From Eonycteris spelaea (lineage: Eukaryota > Chordata > Mammalia > Chiroptera > Pteropodidae), in NCBI GenBank assembly GCA_003508835.1, contig PUFA01000170.1:1488001-1552000 (forward strand): a DNA stretch of 64,000 bases. The letters are read 5' to 3'. The position numbers and the translations under genes are program-made. The notes beneath the pieces are model-generated. The model ran no database searches, was not told where the DNA came from, and worked only from the letters and a program-made list of their open reading frames with translations. This document shows, piece after piece, positions 1 through 13,298 of this stretch; the first letter of the stretch is position 1; every line of letters begins with the position of its first letter.

Positions 1-522
1 CAACTATGTAACCCCCACCACTCTTCTCATTTCTAAGGAAAACAAAACAAAAGTTCTCAATTAATAATAGGAAAATCCTCATCTAATAGTATGAATCTCT
101 AACTGTAAGTAAGTTTTCCATTTAAAAAAATATTTCTAAGCACATAAAACCATGTAAAGAGGTGTAATAAAACTTAGTGGAAAAGCCATATTTTATTCTT
201 TTCCAATCTTTACATAATAACATAACGCAATATATATAATATCTAAATTGTTGCTTTAAGGAAAAAATAAGTATGCTAAAATCTCAAAGGCACGCAAGTA
301 AACAGTATCTTCTAATCAGGTTGCATAAAAGACTAGAGTATTTAAGCTGTTACTAAAAAAAAAAATTATAATACTTTGAATCTGCAAAGAGCCTTACATT
401 CACTTCCTGGAAAGTGAAGAACCATAGTCTATTTGCATCTCAAGAAAGTCTTATAAAAATTGTACTGCCATGGTTCATACAGTAACTTTTTACAAGTTAG
501 TAAATTCAAATTATAGAATAAA

Positions 523-554
<32 letters not shown>

Positions 555-573
555 TACAGAACACCTTACTTAC
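1..573. other. AGL: AGL intron, left edge
   Basis: A/T-rich intronic sequence downstream (in the minus sense) of the AGL coding exon that ends at 574. No gene or recognisable transposon. The one structured element is an (CT)11 run at about 523-544 followed by a T run to about 552. Read on the transcribed strand this is a polypurine tract starting about 20 bases inside the intron from the splice donor. Confidence 0.8.
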
Positions 574-784
574 CCTCGAAGGAAGTAATACTGAAATGAT
601 CCAGCTTGTTGGAGATTAAGTTTACAGTATTTATCAGAATCATCTTCTCTTTCTGATGGATTTTCCCATTCCAGGGAACGGAATTTTTCTCGATTAAATG
701 TTTCTCCAGGATATGGGTAATTTGTATGCACAGTAACTGTTTTTCCTTGTAAAGTTGGGCCTAATCGGAACTGTAGTTCAAACC
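574..784 (-). CDS. AGL: AGL second coding exon (glycogen debranching enzyme)
   Basis: Second coding exon of amylo-alpha-1,6-glucosidase/4-alpha-glucanotransferase, the cytosolic enzyme that removes branch points during glycogen breakdown. On the minus strand the exon is 211 nt: two bases complete a Gly codon carried from the previous exon, 69 codons follow, and two bases remain. It encodes residues 28-97, starting [11 protein letters not shown] and containing the motifs [13 protein letters not shown] and [16 protein letters not shown], which I recognise from mammalian AGL. The acceptor is TCCAG at 789-785 and the donor GTAAGT at 573-568. The first two coding exons sum to 293 nt, matching the c.293 exon boundary known in human AGL. 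No frameshift or stop is present. This part lies N-terminal to the transferase catalytic core; catalytic residues are outside the window. Confidence 0.96.
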
Positions 785-847
785 CTGGATAAAAGCACAT
801 TTTAATAAACTCACTGTAGGACTTAACTTATCACATTAAAAAATAGA

Positions 848-1289
848 TGTTTTGATAAAGAAAATGTGGTACATATGGAATAACAATGGAATACTAACTC
901 AGTATTGGAATAGTGCTCAGCCATAAAAAGATGAAATAATGCCATTGGCAACAATGCATGACTCTTGAGAGTCTCAGGCTAAGTGAAATAAGTCAGACAG
1001 AAAAGGACAAGAATGCATGATTCACTTGCACATGGGATATAAAAGAAAAAGCAACAAACAAACAAATATACTCACAGATACAGAGAGCAGAATGGTGGTT
1101 ATCAGAGGGGAAGAAGAGAGAGGGAGGACGAAGAGGAGAAAGGGGGTCAAATACATGGTGCCAGGAGACTAGATTTTGGATGATTACACAACAGAACATA
1201 TAAAGTCGTATGATAAAGCTGTACACCTGAAACTTATACAATGTTATTAATCAATGTTACCCCAATAAATTTAATTAAAATAAAAACAG
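848..1289 (+). mobile_element. L1 3' end (bat-type 3' UTR)
   Basis: 5'-truncated LINE-1. It begins in the degenerate C-terminal part of ORF2 (the stretch reading TGTGGTACATATGG, then sequence equivalent to the GTGAAATAAGTCAGACAG block). It runs through the 3' UTR to an A-rich end at about 1289 that includes CACCTGAAACTTATACAATG and CCCCAATAAATTTAATT. The same 3' end occurs inverted at about 32212-32560. It lies antisense in the large AGL intron. Boundaries are approximate. Confidence 0.8.
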
Positions 1290-2485
1290 GTGTTTTAAAG
1301 TTTATAAATGATTTCTCAACTATGTTTAAAATTAACTCCAAATACATAACGCTGTTTTTAGAACTACTTTGCATTCCAGTTTAACTGAATTTTATATTTT
1401 AACATAGTATACATCATAGAACTATCTGTTCTGTACTATCCTCTCCTCTTCTCCTGGAAACTGATTCCTATTTGCATGGCTACTTTGGGATATATACGTT
1501 CTTATATAACCCCATTCCCTAAGATTCCCTCAATCCCTTCCAACCACCTACCTCCACCCTTTTACTAACAGCCCAGCAGTGGGCCTCTACCCAGAGACCT
1601 TCACTGGTACTTTTTAAACTTCAATAGAGATAGTGGTTTCTCCATGGTGTCAGAGTATGTGATAGTATGTAAAACTTGGGAGGTATCATGGGACAACTAT
1701 ACCACCATATAGGGAAAGCCAGTCTTCCCAGACAGAAGTCAACATCTAGAGAGGCAGAATTCAGATTTCTAACAGGAATTCTAGAGGCAGGCATTTAAGT
1801 CTCTGATACCTACTGTTCCTAATGTCTCCTCAAATCCAGAGGTGTGGTAATAAAGAGTTGATAAATGAATATTTGGGGCTGGGGGTGGAATGGGAGTGAC
1901 GAGGAACTCTGCTCTGCAGTGTTTGTTGACTTTCTGGTATAAACGATCTCACTACTGGTCAATCTCAAGCTACCATGGCATCACTGAACATGAAATTGAG
2001 ACTATGCACAATCGACTCTTGTGAGCCACACGGCAACTGCAGCACATCACCGCCTGTATCCCTAGTCTTCGTGGTTTAGTTATTTAAGCCTTTCTTGGAA
2101 TTCTGAGAGCCAATAATTCCAAATTTTGCATGAGTCAAACTATTTCTATTAAAATATATCAAGAGACTTCTCTACATGTGACAAGTATTTTGCCACAGAG
2201 GTAAAAAAAAAAAATAACACATTATAGTTATGATTTTACTGTAAAAGAAAAAATTTTGGTTTTTTCAAGGCAGACTTTAAACTTTGGTTATAATTATTAG
2301 ATTGTGAAAATCCTGATTATGGTAAAGTGTATCAGAAATATAAAGCATATAAATTTTAAATATGAATGGAGTATTTCAATTAATGATGGGCAATAATAAC
2401 TGATGAAGGCAGAAAAATTTTGTTATGCTGCTTATAATATTTAAGCTTAAAACATTTTTTGAGAAGCATACTAATATTTATACTT
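1290..2485. other. AGL: AGL intron, no recognised element
   Basis: Intronic sequence between an L1 3' end and an old interspersed repeat. I see no coding exon, RNA gene or classifiable transposon. An A-rich run sits at about 2203-2216. Confidence 0.6.
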
Positions 2486-2489
2486 TTAA

Positions 2490-3100
2490 TGCTCAATTTA
2501 TTAAACTTCCAACAATGTAATAAAAAGTTATATATTGAGCACATACCATGAAATAGGGAACAAAATAAACAATGCTCTCTGCCCTTGCGGAGCATAAGTT
2601 ACAAATGGGGAAGGCAGCCATTAAACAGTGAACATGACATATAAGTAAGAATAAGTAGTATGTTGGGAAGGGGTAACCACTAAGAGCAAAATGAAAAATC
2701 AGAGCAGTGATTTTGGAAAATGGGAAGAAAAGGGAGATGCTGAGGAGGTGGCAGCAATTTTAAATAGGATGGTTATGGAGAAGTTAAAGGGCCTGAGAAG
2801 AGGGAGTTAGCCACATGGCTATCCTGGCCGTCTAGGGAAAGTGCTGCCCAAACAAAGGAAACAGCACAAAGGACCTAGGGTAGAAGCATGCCTGGTGATT
2901 CCAGAAATATCAAGCTCAGTATGGCTGGACTGACATAAGCTTGGGGAGGAGCAGCAGAGTATGAGGAAAGGAAGGTCACAGGGGAGCCAGATCGTGAAGG
3001 CCATTGTAAGTTTTGGCTTTTTTTCTGACTGAAATGAGGAGTCAGTGAACACTTCTGAGAGAAGAGTGACATGATCTAACTTGTGTATTAAAGATATCAC
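2490..3100 (+). repeat. Old mammalian interspersed repeat (family not named)
   Basis: Copy of an old interspersed repeat recurring in this window at about 9480-10400, 13690-14510, 35870-37600 and 57030-57400. Diagnostic blocks are the GAGTGACATGATCTAAC type near 3064, the CCAGATCGTGAAGGCCATTGTAAG type near 2990, and GGTAGAAGCATGCCTGG near 2880. I recognise the sequence as a mammalian-wide repeat but cannot name the family with confidence. It is heavily mutated. Short ORFs across it are chance openings. Confidence 0.6.
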
Positions 3101-3114
3101 TCCAAATACGTCTG

Positions 3115-5415
3115 CTTCTGGCTATAATGGAGTAACTGTTTCTGGACTCTCCTCTGTTGAAAAACTAGAATAAATGAGACAACTGTTTTCAGAAACAGGC
3201 AGTTAAGGACTGTGATGTCTGAGAGAAATGTGACTTCTATGAACTCTCCAGCTTTCATACTTGAGGGGGCTTTCCTGGCTGTGACACAGAGAGCAGGAAC
3301 AGTAGTCTCACTGAGTTGAGGAGGCAGAGATTAGAGTTTGGAGTGAACGAAGACTGCTATTTTTAAGGAAGAGTATTGTAGAGAAGAGAATTATGCAAAG
3401 AAAGAGCTCCAGAAAGTTTACCTAGGGTCCACCTTTAGTCTGCCTCAGCATTAAGTTGTACATGAGGAGGGTTCAACTCCATGAGCTGGGCAAAGAACAA
3501 CTACTATGAGCTATAATGAACAAATTGCAGAGCTCACTCAGGCCTAGGAGACACCACAATTTTTAAGGAGCCAAAGTAGAGACCTTGTTGAACATCTGTT
3601 GTGTTCAAAAGAGTAACGCCTTAAGTAGTAGAGATAAAGTAGCTCTAGAGTAAAAACTTCTATAAACCTATCTTATCAAAGCATAAAAACCAGCCTCGAA
3701 AATATTAAGCTGATCCACAGATAAGGTAAATGGTTTCTAAAATAAAACTCATTACTTCTTTAAAGCAAGACAACACAATCCAGAGATATAACAGAACATT
3801 CACAATGTCCAGTTTAATAAAAAACTGCTAAAGAGAAAGAGGAAGTGAGGAAATTGACCACACAGAGATCTGGGGTAGAGCAGTCTACAGAGAAGAAAGA
3901 GAAGTTGTAAAGGGCCTGAGACCTGCTTCTGGAAAAAACGGAATAATAGGGATTGGATTTACTCTCCTCCCTGAAATTTAAAAGAAACCAAAAACAGACA
4001 AAATACATGATGGAATATAAACACGGTGAGCCCTACTACTACTGCCCCTGCCTACTACCTTGAAAATTTTTCCAGGTAGAGGTACAGGGAAGAGGAACCC
4101 AGGCACAGGAGGAGGAGATGAAGCTAAGAGTCTGTGGAGACCAAGGCAGCTAGAATTTGCAGGTAAGAGTGGTGAGTGAGGTGGAGAAAGCTGCAGAGAG
4201 ACAGAGGGCTCCAGAAATCTGTGGAGAGACTCCATTTGAGTATTCAGTAGAATATATTGATCAGTTCATGCCTGAGAAAAATAACAGGCCAGGAATAGTG
4301 CTTGTTCTCACCAGAGAGGCTGGAAAAGCTCTTAATTCATGAGGCACTGGGTAGAAAGTTCAGAATGATCTTGCTTCAGTAGTGGGGAATCATAGCCCTA
4401 GACAGGGCATAGTCTAGAATGGCTTAAATCATAAAAGTAAAGCTCAAAAGGATTAAAATGTTTCCAAGTAACAATTTTATTCCAGAACAAAGACCAAGAA
4501 CATTTATAAAATTCCATAAATACCCAGCACTCGACAAGGTAAAATTCACAATGTATGGCATCCAAACACAAATTAGGACACACATATAAAGAATCAGGAA
4601 AACATAACCCACAACCAGGAGAATAATCAATCAATGAAACTGTCACAGGAATGACACAGATATTGAACTAGCAGATAAGAAAGCATATCTGTTATTATAA
4701 CTGTATTCCATGTGTTCAAAAAAAGTCAGAACAGGAGAAATATAAAAAACAAAAACAAAAAAATCCAACTCAAACTTTTAGAGATGAAAACTACAATGTT
4801 TCAGGGGAAAAATACATAGGATGGAATTAGTGGACTGGTAAATGGCAGAAAAAAAGATTAATGACATAGGACTAAAAACTATGCAAAATAAAACAAAAAG
4901 AGAAAAAAAGTCTAAAAAAATTGAAAGAGTGTCAGTGACCTTTGGGACAATTCAAGTGGTCTAATATATAGGCAATTAGAGTCCTTAAAGGAGAGGAGAG
5001 ATAAGGGTTACATAAATTATTTGAAGACATAATGGGTAAAAAAAGAATCCCCAAATTTGATGAAAACAATAAATTTACAGATCCAAGTCGTTTAACAAAT
5101 CCCTCAAACAAGAAATATGAAGAAAATACAGCAAGAACCATCCAAGTCAAATTGCTCAAAAGCAGTGACAAAGAGAATATCTTACAAGTAGGCAGAGAGG
5201 AAAAAAAGACCATAGGTACAAAGGAACAAAGATAAAGATTATGACAGATTTCCCATGGGAAACAATGCAAGCAAGAAGACAGTGGAGCAACAATTTTTTT
5301 TTTTGGAGCAACATCTTTAAAAGCACTGAATGATTAAAACTGTCAGCCTAGAATTCTATACCTGGCGAAAATAACTTTCAAAAACAAAGGTGATGAGAGC
5401 CAAGATTTCCGCTGT
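3115..5415 (+). mobile_element. Ancient L1/HAL1-like element, 5' region and ORF1
   Basis: Old LINE-1-lineage element in the AGL intron, antisense to AGL. From about 4910 to 5400 the sequence follows an L1 ORF1 C-terminal region in order: GTGACCTTTGGGACAATTCAAG, then GAGTCCTTAAAGGAGAGGAG, AATTTGATGAAAACAAT, AGCAGTGACAAAGAGAATATC, CAGTGGAGCAACA and CTAGAATTCTATACCTGGCG. An intact 67-codon stretch at 5032-5235 is a remnant of that ORF1. No ORF2-like sequence follows it; intron sequence resumes at about 5420. ORF1 without ORF2 fits an ancient half-L1 (HAL1) or a truncated L1ME-type copy, and I cannot tell which. The 5' limit is uncertain. Confidence 0.65.
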
Positions 5416-5419
5416 CAGA

Positions 5420-6035
5420 GGAAGATGTTACAAACCAGCAAGCAGGGAAGCTACAGAAAACCTTGTTGTGGGGGTATGAATCACAGACATCAGTATTAAC
5501 TGCTATTTATTTATACATAAAAAATGTTGGCTTGGGTCTCCTGAAAAAAAGACCATGTAGATATATTTCAGTCATGTCTAAAATTGCTCTTTAGAAGTAA
5601 TTTCTCACAGTGCTATTTGACAACTGGTAAATACTGCACCACAATATTAAACATTGGGTAAGATATTCTTTATGAACAAAAGATTTCAGTAAAAACCATC
5701 AGGAGAATGCTGCACTCTCTAATGTACTCTCATCCAATTAAATACACCTATAATTGCCTAGAGACATATAAATGCTCTTTTTGCGTAGTACAATATGGAA
5801 GTTCTAGGTATTCATGTAAAAAATTATAATCTAATGATAAATACTGCTAATCATATTACTAGATTGGACCAAAGTATGGCTATAAATTTATTCATAGTAA
5901 ATGGCTTTAGCAAGCAAGAAACAAAAAATCCAAATGGATTTATTAAGTAACTCTGCAAAAATCTTGGGACTCACTTTTACTTCTCACACTCTGCAGTGAA
6001 ACTAATAATTTATTTTCCGAATAGTAAGATACACA
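5420..6035. other. AGL: AGL intron, no recognised element
   Basis: A/T-rich intronic sequence. No exon, RNA gene or transposon recognised. Confidence 0.5.
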
Positions 6036-6039
6036 CATT

Positions 6040-6490
6040 TTTCTATAAAGCAATTTGGCATATATATACTAAGAGTGCTAATAAGGTTTACCTTTTTGAC
6101 CCAATAACTTCACACAGACATATTTTCTAAGGAATTAATCAGTGATGTAAACATAGATTATATATAAGGATGCATATCACAGCTTAATTTATTATAATAA
6201 GTAAATAATGATTGAGAATGAAGAAATAAATTATGGTATTCTGTGAGCTGGAATATTATAAAGCCATTATAAATCGTGTTATCAAAAGATATTTAATAAC
6301 ATGGCTACTTTTGTATTCTGTTTTGTTACATTTTATGCATTTACATAAATCTTTTGAAATCCTTTCTGGAAAAGAGTATGACTGAAATGTGGCAATAAGC
6401 AGGGAGGTGGCATTTAAAAACCATAACACTATAAGTAGTTTTCAAAATTATTTAGATAGTATAAACTCAATTTTGTTTTCAAGCAAAAAG
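6040..6490 (+). mobile_element. Old L1 3' fragment (ORF2 C-terminus and 3' UTR)
   Basis: Degenerate L1 sequence. TTTTTGACCCAATAACTTCA near 6092 matches the usual ORF2 C-terminal block. TCTAAGGAATTAATCA, AAATTATGGTATTCTGTGAG and AAAGCCATTATAAATC follow in the standard order, then a short A/T-rich 3' UTR. Very diverged, so an old copy. Boundaries approximate. Confidence 0.6.
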
Positions 6491-7540
6491 CATAGAAAAA
6501 AGCCTTTTATACATTTCTATAATTTTATAAATGGGGAAACACTATTTTTAAATTAGAGCTACAATTATGAAGAACTAGATTGAGAAATAATTTTCTGAAG
6601 AATTAAAATTGGAAGTTTTACTACTTAGTGACCACGAGAATCAAATATCTACATCTCTGTAAGAATGATTAAATTCATTACAGAAGAAATGGTGTCATTT
6701 CGAACAAGTACAAAGACAGAGATTAGCTGTCTAATCTTATTTAAACAATCTGTCCCTGTTTTTTATTCAAATATTGTTTTTATAATTACACAAGGATTCA
6801 GAGAACCTACAGTACAAAGGTTAAAACATCCAAACTCTCTAAAACAGCATTTGGATTAGAGGTTCATCTTCAGAAAAAAATGACAAGCATTCTCCAAATA
6901 GGAATATTTATTTATATAATATACATGCATGATGTTTAATAGATAACTATGTAAATTATAAAACACAAAAATAAGGGTAAGATGTAAATAAAATAAATAT
7001 TTTAAATAACTAATTTTATGTATTAATGAATGGAAATATCTTTCAGCTCTCACAAAAAATATTGATGTTGATATATGTCAGTGAAAGCAATGAGATTAAA
7101 TAAATTTCATTAATTTTAAACAACTTGGGATAAAGTAATTTAAAGACTCCAAGTTCTGTTTCTTTTCATCTGTGGTTTAATGGCCTCAGGTTTGAAAAAA
7201 TACCACAGGGAGATACTCAAGTTCAAATGGAAGAAGTTCCTGGTGGCTATGTTTACTATTCCATGACATTAACTTTTAAATTCTATTCACCAATTATGTA
7301 AATACTTTTGTTGAAATGTACTAGTAAATCTCTGACATACATTGTTTTTATAAGCTAATTATGAGATGTTTGCTATTTATATAGTAAACAAATGATTTGA
7401 AAACCAACTGAAATCCTTTATCTGGAAGATTTTAAAAAGATTAAAAATTTTTGTCATCAATTTTTAAAAGTGGGCAGATATTCATTTATATAGGTAAAAT
7501 CATATGATGGAAGTGTTACTAAAAATAAATATTCGAAATG
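6491..7540. other. AGL: AGL intron, no recognised element
   Basis: A/T-rich intron with no recognisable exon, RNA gene or transposon. The 64- to 66-codon open stretches here lack coding character. Confidence 0.5.
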
Positions 7541-7544
7541 CTTT

Positions 7545-7745
7545 TGCTACAGCAAGAGTCGGCAAACTATATCCAGCCTACTACCTGTTTCTAGAAAGTA
7601 TTACTGGAACACAGCCACACCCAGTCACTTATGTACATGTCTGGGCTGCGTTCATGGTATAGTAACTGCAACAGAAAGTACCTGGCCTGCGAAGCTGAAA
7701 ATATTTGCTATGTAAACCTTTATGAGAAAAAAATGTGCTAAACTC
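7545..7745 (+). mobile_element. Non-autonomous DNA transposon, probably hAT type
   Basis: About 200 bp beginning CAAGAGTCGGCAAACTATATCC and containing GGAACACAGCCACACCCA and GTCTGGGCTGC. This is the order of a well-known mammalian MER-type DNA-transposon relic. The family name is not certain to me. No coding content. Confidence 0.55.
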
Positions 7746-9475
7746 TTCTCTCTATCATCAATTTCCATCAAAAAGCAGTTAACTTTCTTACTTGTGTTTA
7801 CTTGTGAGTTAAATTGTATTTAGTTTTTTTTCTGAAAATATTTTCTAAGTATCATACTATTGAAAACTACGTGTCATTTCTGAAAAGGACAAATCTCAGT
7901 TTCTAACTCATCTTTTAGTTTGACAACCTTGAGGTAAAAGGAGCATTTATTTATGGTTACTCTACCATAAATTATACAATATATAACCTTTGTAACACAA
8001 AGTTTTGTATAGTTTCTACTATTTAAGATAATATAAGTTGTATCTCTATTTAATCTTGCTTAGGTAAAAGTGTAATTCATAGCAAGAAACTGCAAACAAC
8101 TAGTGATGGTGTGACCTTTAATTCCATCTTTTAATCCCTACAACGTCCGCTCTTTCCTCAGAATGTCTTTTTGTCTATAACTCATCTGACGTACAAAATC
8201 AAAAATATCAATGTCAATTTATGTATCAGCAAAATTTAATTATTTTTAAAAAACAAATATACGTAGGGAGAGGAAGGGAGGGAAGGAGAGGAGAAGGAAA
8301 GATAAATCCTAATTTCTTTCTATATCCCAATAGATCAGTGCATACTCCCAAGGGTACACAGCCACTCTGTAGACCTCTAATTCAAATCCCTGAAACTAAA
8401 ATCCTTACATATAGCAAGTGAAACGCGAGAATACCCGGAGGATGTCAGATGCCATGATTAATTGCAGCATGCTAAAATTAGCTCAGGTTACAGCAGCACA
8501 TGGTGTGGCTATCCTATTCCTCATACTAACACTTGAGATACTTGACTCAGATTGGCCGCATTCCTCCTGTAGGCAACTAGCAAGATGACTGATTAAACTA
8601 TTTTTGTAAACTGTCTTTCTATCTTGTTCCCTCCACTCAATTTCCATAGACTCCAACTCCTAATCAAGGAATCTTTATAACTATTTTCTTAAAAAAGAGT
8701 AAAAACTGAAATTTGACCAACCAACGTAAAGATGGAAGAATTCCAGATGTGGGGAATACTGATTTTATTCATTATTCTGCCACTAAATAAGATAGGAAAT
8801 ACAGGGAAAGGCTATGATTTGGCTAGAAAAGATAATTATTTGGTCTTGTACTTGTTGAATTAGAAGAATCTACAGAGATGTTAGCCTTAAAAATGAGAAG
8901 AAATCCTTTCTTAGAGAAAAGTGAAAAGGAAAGCAAAATGAAGAAGGGCTTGGTGACCAATTAAATACGAAATAACCAAAAATTGCCAAGAGTTTTTTTG
9001 CACACCTAATTGATGTGAATGTTAAAATGTCTCATCCTCTGTCCCCTCTTTTCAACTCTGATGCAGTTAAACCCTTATCTTTAACTGGGCATGCTTTTAA
9101 AATAGCCTTTTCAACAATTTATTTCTAGTGTCACTTTTCTTCATCTTTCACATTACAATTATCTTCTAAAATAATATTGCCGCATCATTACTATATTAAA
9201 AAAAAATGGATGTACTTCCAGTTATATCATTTGGATGAATTTACTGGTTTATAACTGGAGTTACAAACAGCACCATTCTTATTTTATAAGCCCTTCACAG
9301 TTCCCTCTTCAAATAGCTTCACTGAATTTATAATTTTTTTCTAGCTTTAACTGTCATTTTAGTAATCAATCAGCAAGATTTATCAACTGTTGTACACTGC
9401 ACTAGGTTTGTAATACTATCTCTATCCTTAGATCTTAAACTCTAGTTGGACACTATAAGACTAACAAGCTTTTAG
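7746..9475. other. AGL: AGL intron, unique sequence
   Basis: No gene seen. 8258-8302 is a purine-rich (GGGAGAGG-like) tract. The stretch at about 8400-8600 is less A/T-rich than its surroundings and has no repeat match I recognise; it could be conserved non-coding DNA, but I cannot test that. Confidence 0.5.
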
Positions 9476-9577
9476 ACACTGCTAAATTGTTCGGCACTTA
9501 ATTGTTCTGTGCCTACTGTGTAATTGGAAATAAAGAAAGCAGATAAGAAAAAATTAAGGAAAGATTTCATGGGGTAC

Positions 9578-9607
9578 GCCTCTAAACTTGCAGCTAAGTT
9601 TAGAGGC
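9578..9607. repeat. Perfect 12-bp inverted repeat with 6-nt loop
   Basis: GCCTCTAAACTT at 9578-9589 and its exact reverse complement at 9596-9607 are separated by GCAGCT. It could form a stable hairpin or cruciform. Function unknown. It lies in an old repeat inside the AGL intron. Confidence 0.9.
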
Positions 9608-9747
9608 AGGCGACACACAGTATGATAGTAAAAGGATCTGACACATATAGAGGAATATGACAGACAGGAGTGAAGGCGTAAGGACAAGCATGAGAAAAGC
9701 CCCTGGGGAGGGAACTGACAGGGAACTGTAAAGATGAAGGACACTAA

Positions 9748-9985
9748 TAAGGAGGAATGATGAGATAAATCTTGTTACAAAATAATCATGGGGATGTAAA
9801 GTACATAGGAAATACAGTCAATAATATTGTAATGACTGTACATGGTGCCAGGTAGGTACCAGATCTGAGGGATCACTTTTTAAGTCATATAAATGTCTAA
9901 CCACTATGTTTATACCTGAAACTGATATATTGAAGGTCAACTGTAATTGACAATTTTTAAAAATTAAAATAAAGAAAAAGAGGTA
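9748..9985 (+). mobile_element. L1 3' UTR fragment with A-rich tail
   Basis: Short L1 3' end. GGGGATGTAAAGTACATAGG, CAATAATATTGTAATGACTG, CATATAAATGTCTAACCACT and CCTGAAACTGATATATTGAA occur in the normal order, followed by an A-rich end near 9985. It is inserted in, and splits, an older repeat. Confidence 0.75.
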
Positions 9986-10439
9986 CAATCTTGGTTAGGG
10001 AAGGTAGATTCCATTATAGAGTGGAAGACAGGGAGAGCTGTTTAAATTGGACTTTACAGACACCAATTAATAAAAAGGGACGAGATGGCATTGAAGATTA
10101 TTCTAGCATCCATATTCAGGCATATGGAAGGAACAAGGAGACAAGCAGAAATTTTTGGAAAAAAATTTTAGGGCTTAAAGTGAGATTGCAGCTAAGAGGA
10201 GAAATCATTAAAGAAGAGTACAAAGTTTTTAGCCTTGGAAACTACGAAAATGGGGACATCGTTAGAGTAAACAGGGAAGCTATGAAATAAAGAAGGTTTG
10301 AGAATGGGGAGTAGATGGTTGTGGACATGCTATATTCAAGCATATCCAAGTGGAGTTATCCTAAGGCTATTCTATAGCATAATACTGGGATGAAGCCAAG
10401 AATCCAGGGCAAGGATAGATAGGTATAGTGATCTATCAA

Positions 10440-10610
10440 TGCCTTCTATTTAGTGATTTACAGCAATATATTAATTTCGAGCCTCAAAACCCAGTCAGGT
10501 AGAAGAGCAGAAATACCTACACTTCACAAATAAAGGAACTAATGTTTAGAATTAATGCGACTTGCCCAAAGTCAAACAATTTGTTAGCAGTAGAGCCAGG
10601 AAAATTCTAG
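10440..10610 (-). repeat. MIR SINE remnant
   Basis: Reverse-complement MIR core: AATAAAGGAACTAATGTTTAG, GCGACTTGCCCAAAGTCAAA and AGCAGTAGAGCCAGGA follow the usual order of a mammalian-wide interspersed repeat in minus orientation. Strongly diverged. Confidence 0.6.
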
Positions 10611-12440
<1,830 letters not shown>

Positions 12441-12769
12441 CACTTACACTGAGCAAGTTATACGTGCGGCTCCTAGGATGCTGCAAGACCCGCGGACCCT
12501 GGCGTTTAGAGTGGGGAGGGAACAGGAAGGAAAGCAAAAAAGGGACAGGCAGGCTACAGAGGCTCAGCAATAAGCCCCAAACAAGAGGGCCGGGCGCCGT
12601 GAAGGGCAAAGGGAGGGGCGGGCGGAAGCGGGACCGAGCCCAGGCCTCTGTGGGAGTGGCAGAAGGCTTCTCGGTGACTCCGCCTCGAGCTGGTCTCCGC
12701 GGAGACCCTGGACCCCACCCGGCCTCGAGCGTACGGGCCCCAGGTGGCAGCGGACGGCTTTTCTCGCCC

Positions 12770-12777
12770 ACTTCCGG
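12770..12777 (-). promoter_or_regulatory. ETS-type site
   Basis: ACTTCCGG on the plus strand, CCGGAAGT on the minus strand, is a consensus ETS-family (GABP/ELK-like) site. It lies in the CpG island about 30 bp from the TCTCGCGAGA element, a common arrangement in TATA-less promoters. Binding is inferred. Confidence 0.6.
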
Positions 12778-12808
12778 GCGCTCCGTGCCCGCTCGCTGTG
12801 ACCGCTAG

Positions 12809-12818
12809 TCTCGCGAGA
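12809..12818. promoter_or_regulatory. TCTCGCGAGA core promoter palindrome
   Basis: Exact 10-bp TCTCGCGAGA element, a motif known to be enriched near start sites of CpG-island promoters and linked to bidirectional or housekeeping transcription. It probably marks the AGL start-site region. It is palindromic, so it gives no direction. Confidence 0.75.
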
Positions 12819-13298
12819 GCGTAGGGCGCTGCGGACCCGGGTCTGGGTGCCGGCTGCGGACCGGGGTCTAGGTGGCCGCTGCGGGCCCTGGTCTGGGCGG
12901 CGGCTGAGGCCCAGACAGCGGCCTGCTTTCTTTCACCTCTGGGGAGGAGCGACGGCCGCCCCCTGTGCCTCTTCTTTAACAGCCTGCTAGTGGTTGAGCA
13001 TTGAAATGCCAAGTGGAAGGCTGAATGGTGGGAGGCCAGCGAACTGGCCTCCTGTGGCATTTCTACTACGATGTGTCTTGTGCCTTTGTTTAGATTTTTT
13101 TTTTTAATTTAAAAATTTTAAATTTGTACATGGCCTAAGTTTACTTGGCCTACTTTCTCTAAGCTTTGATTTTCCCGTGTCTGAGATGAGGGGCCTGGTT
13201 ACAGTCTTTGACATTCCATCCTCCCCATGCCCTTCATCTCTAGTCCTAACACACAAAGGGCACATCTTTCTGAATGCAGACGCGGAAGGACTAGGTAG

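Larger units (their letters stand above)
9480..10430 (+). repeat. Old interspersed repeat interrupted by an L1 3' end
   Basis: Two diverged pieces of the repeat family also seen at about 2490 and 35870 flank an L1 3' end. The right piece includes GTTTTTAGCCTTGGAAACTA and CATATCCAAGTGGAGTTATC, which correspond to ordered blocks in the other copies. The left piece contains a perfect hairpin at 9578-9607. The 99-codon open stretch at 9991-10290 runs across repeat sequence and is not a gene. Confidence 0.5.
12550..12960 (-). promoter_or_regulatory. AGL: CpG-island promoter of AGL
   Basis: This is the only CpG-rich stretch in the window: CG dinucleotides are dense from about 12590 to 12960, while both flanks are CpG-poor and A/T-rich. 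It lies about 0.8-1.1 kb upstream of the AGL start codon in the AGL direction. It contains an ETS-type site and a TCTCGCGAGA palindrome, and no TATA box was noticed, as usual for housekeeping promoters. A candidate first exon could run from near 12810 to the donor at 12447. Transcription in the plus direction is also possible. The FRRS1 coding start is over 42 kb away, so a shared promoter is unlikely. Confidence 0.75.

Noticed and set aside
9991..10290. 99-codon plus-strand frame
   Set aside because: It crosses an old interspersed repeat seen elsewhere in the window.
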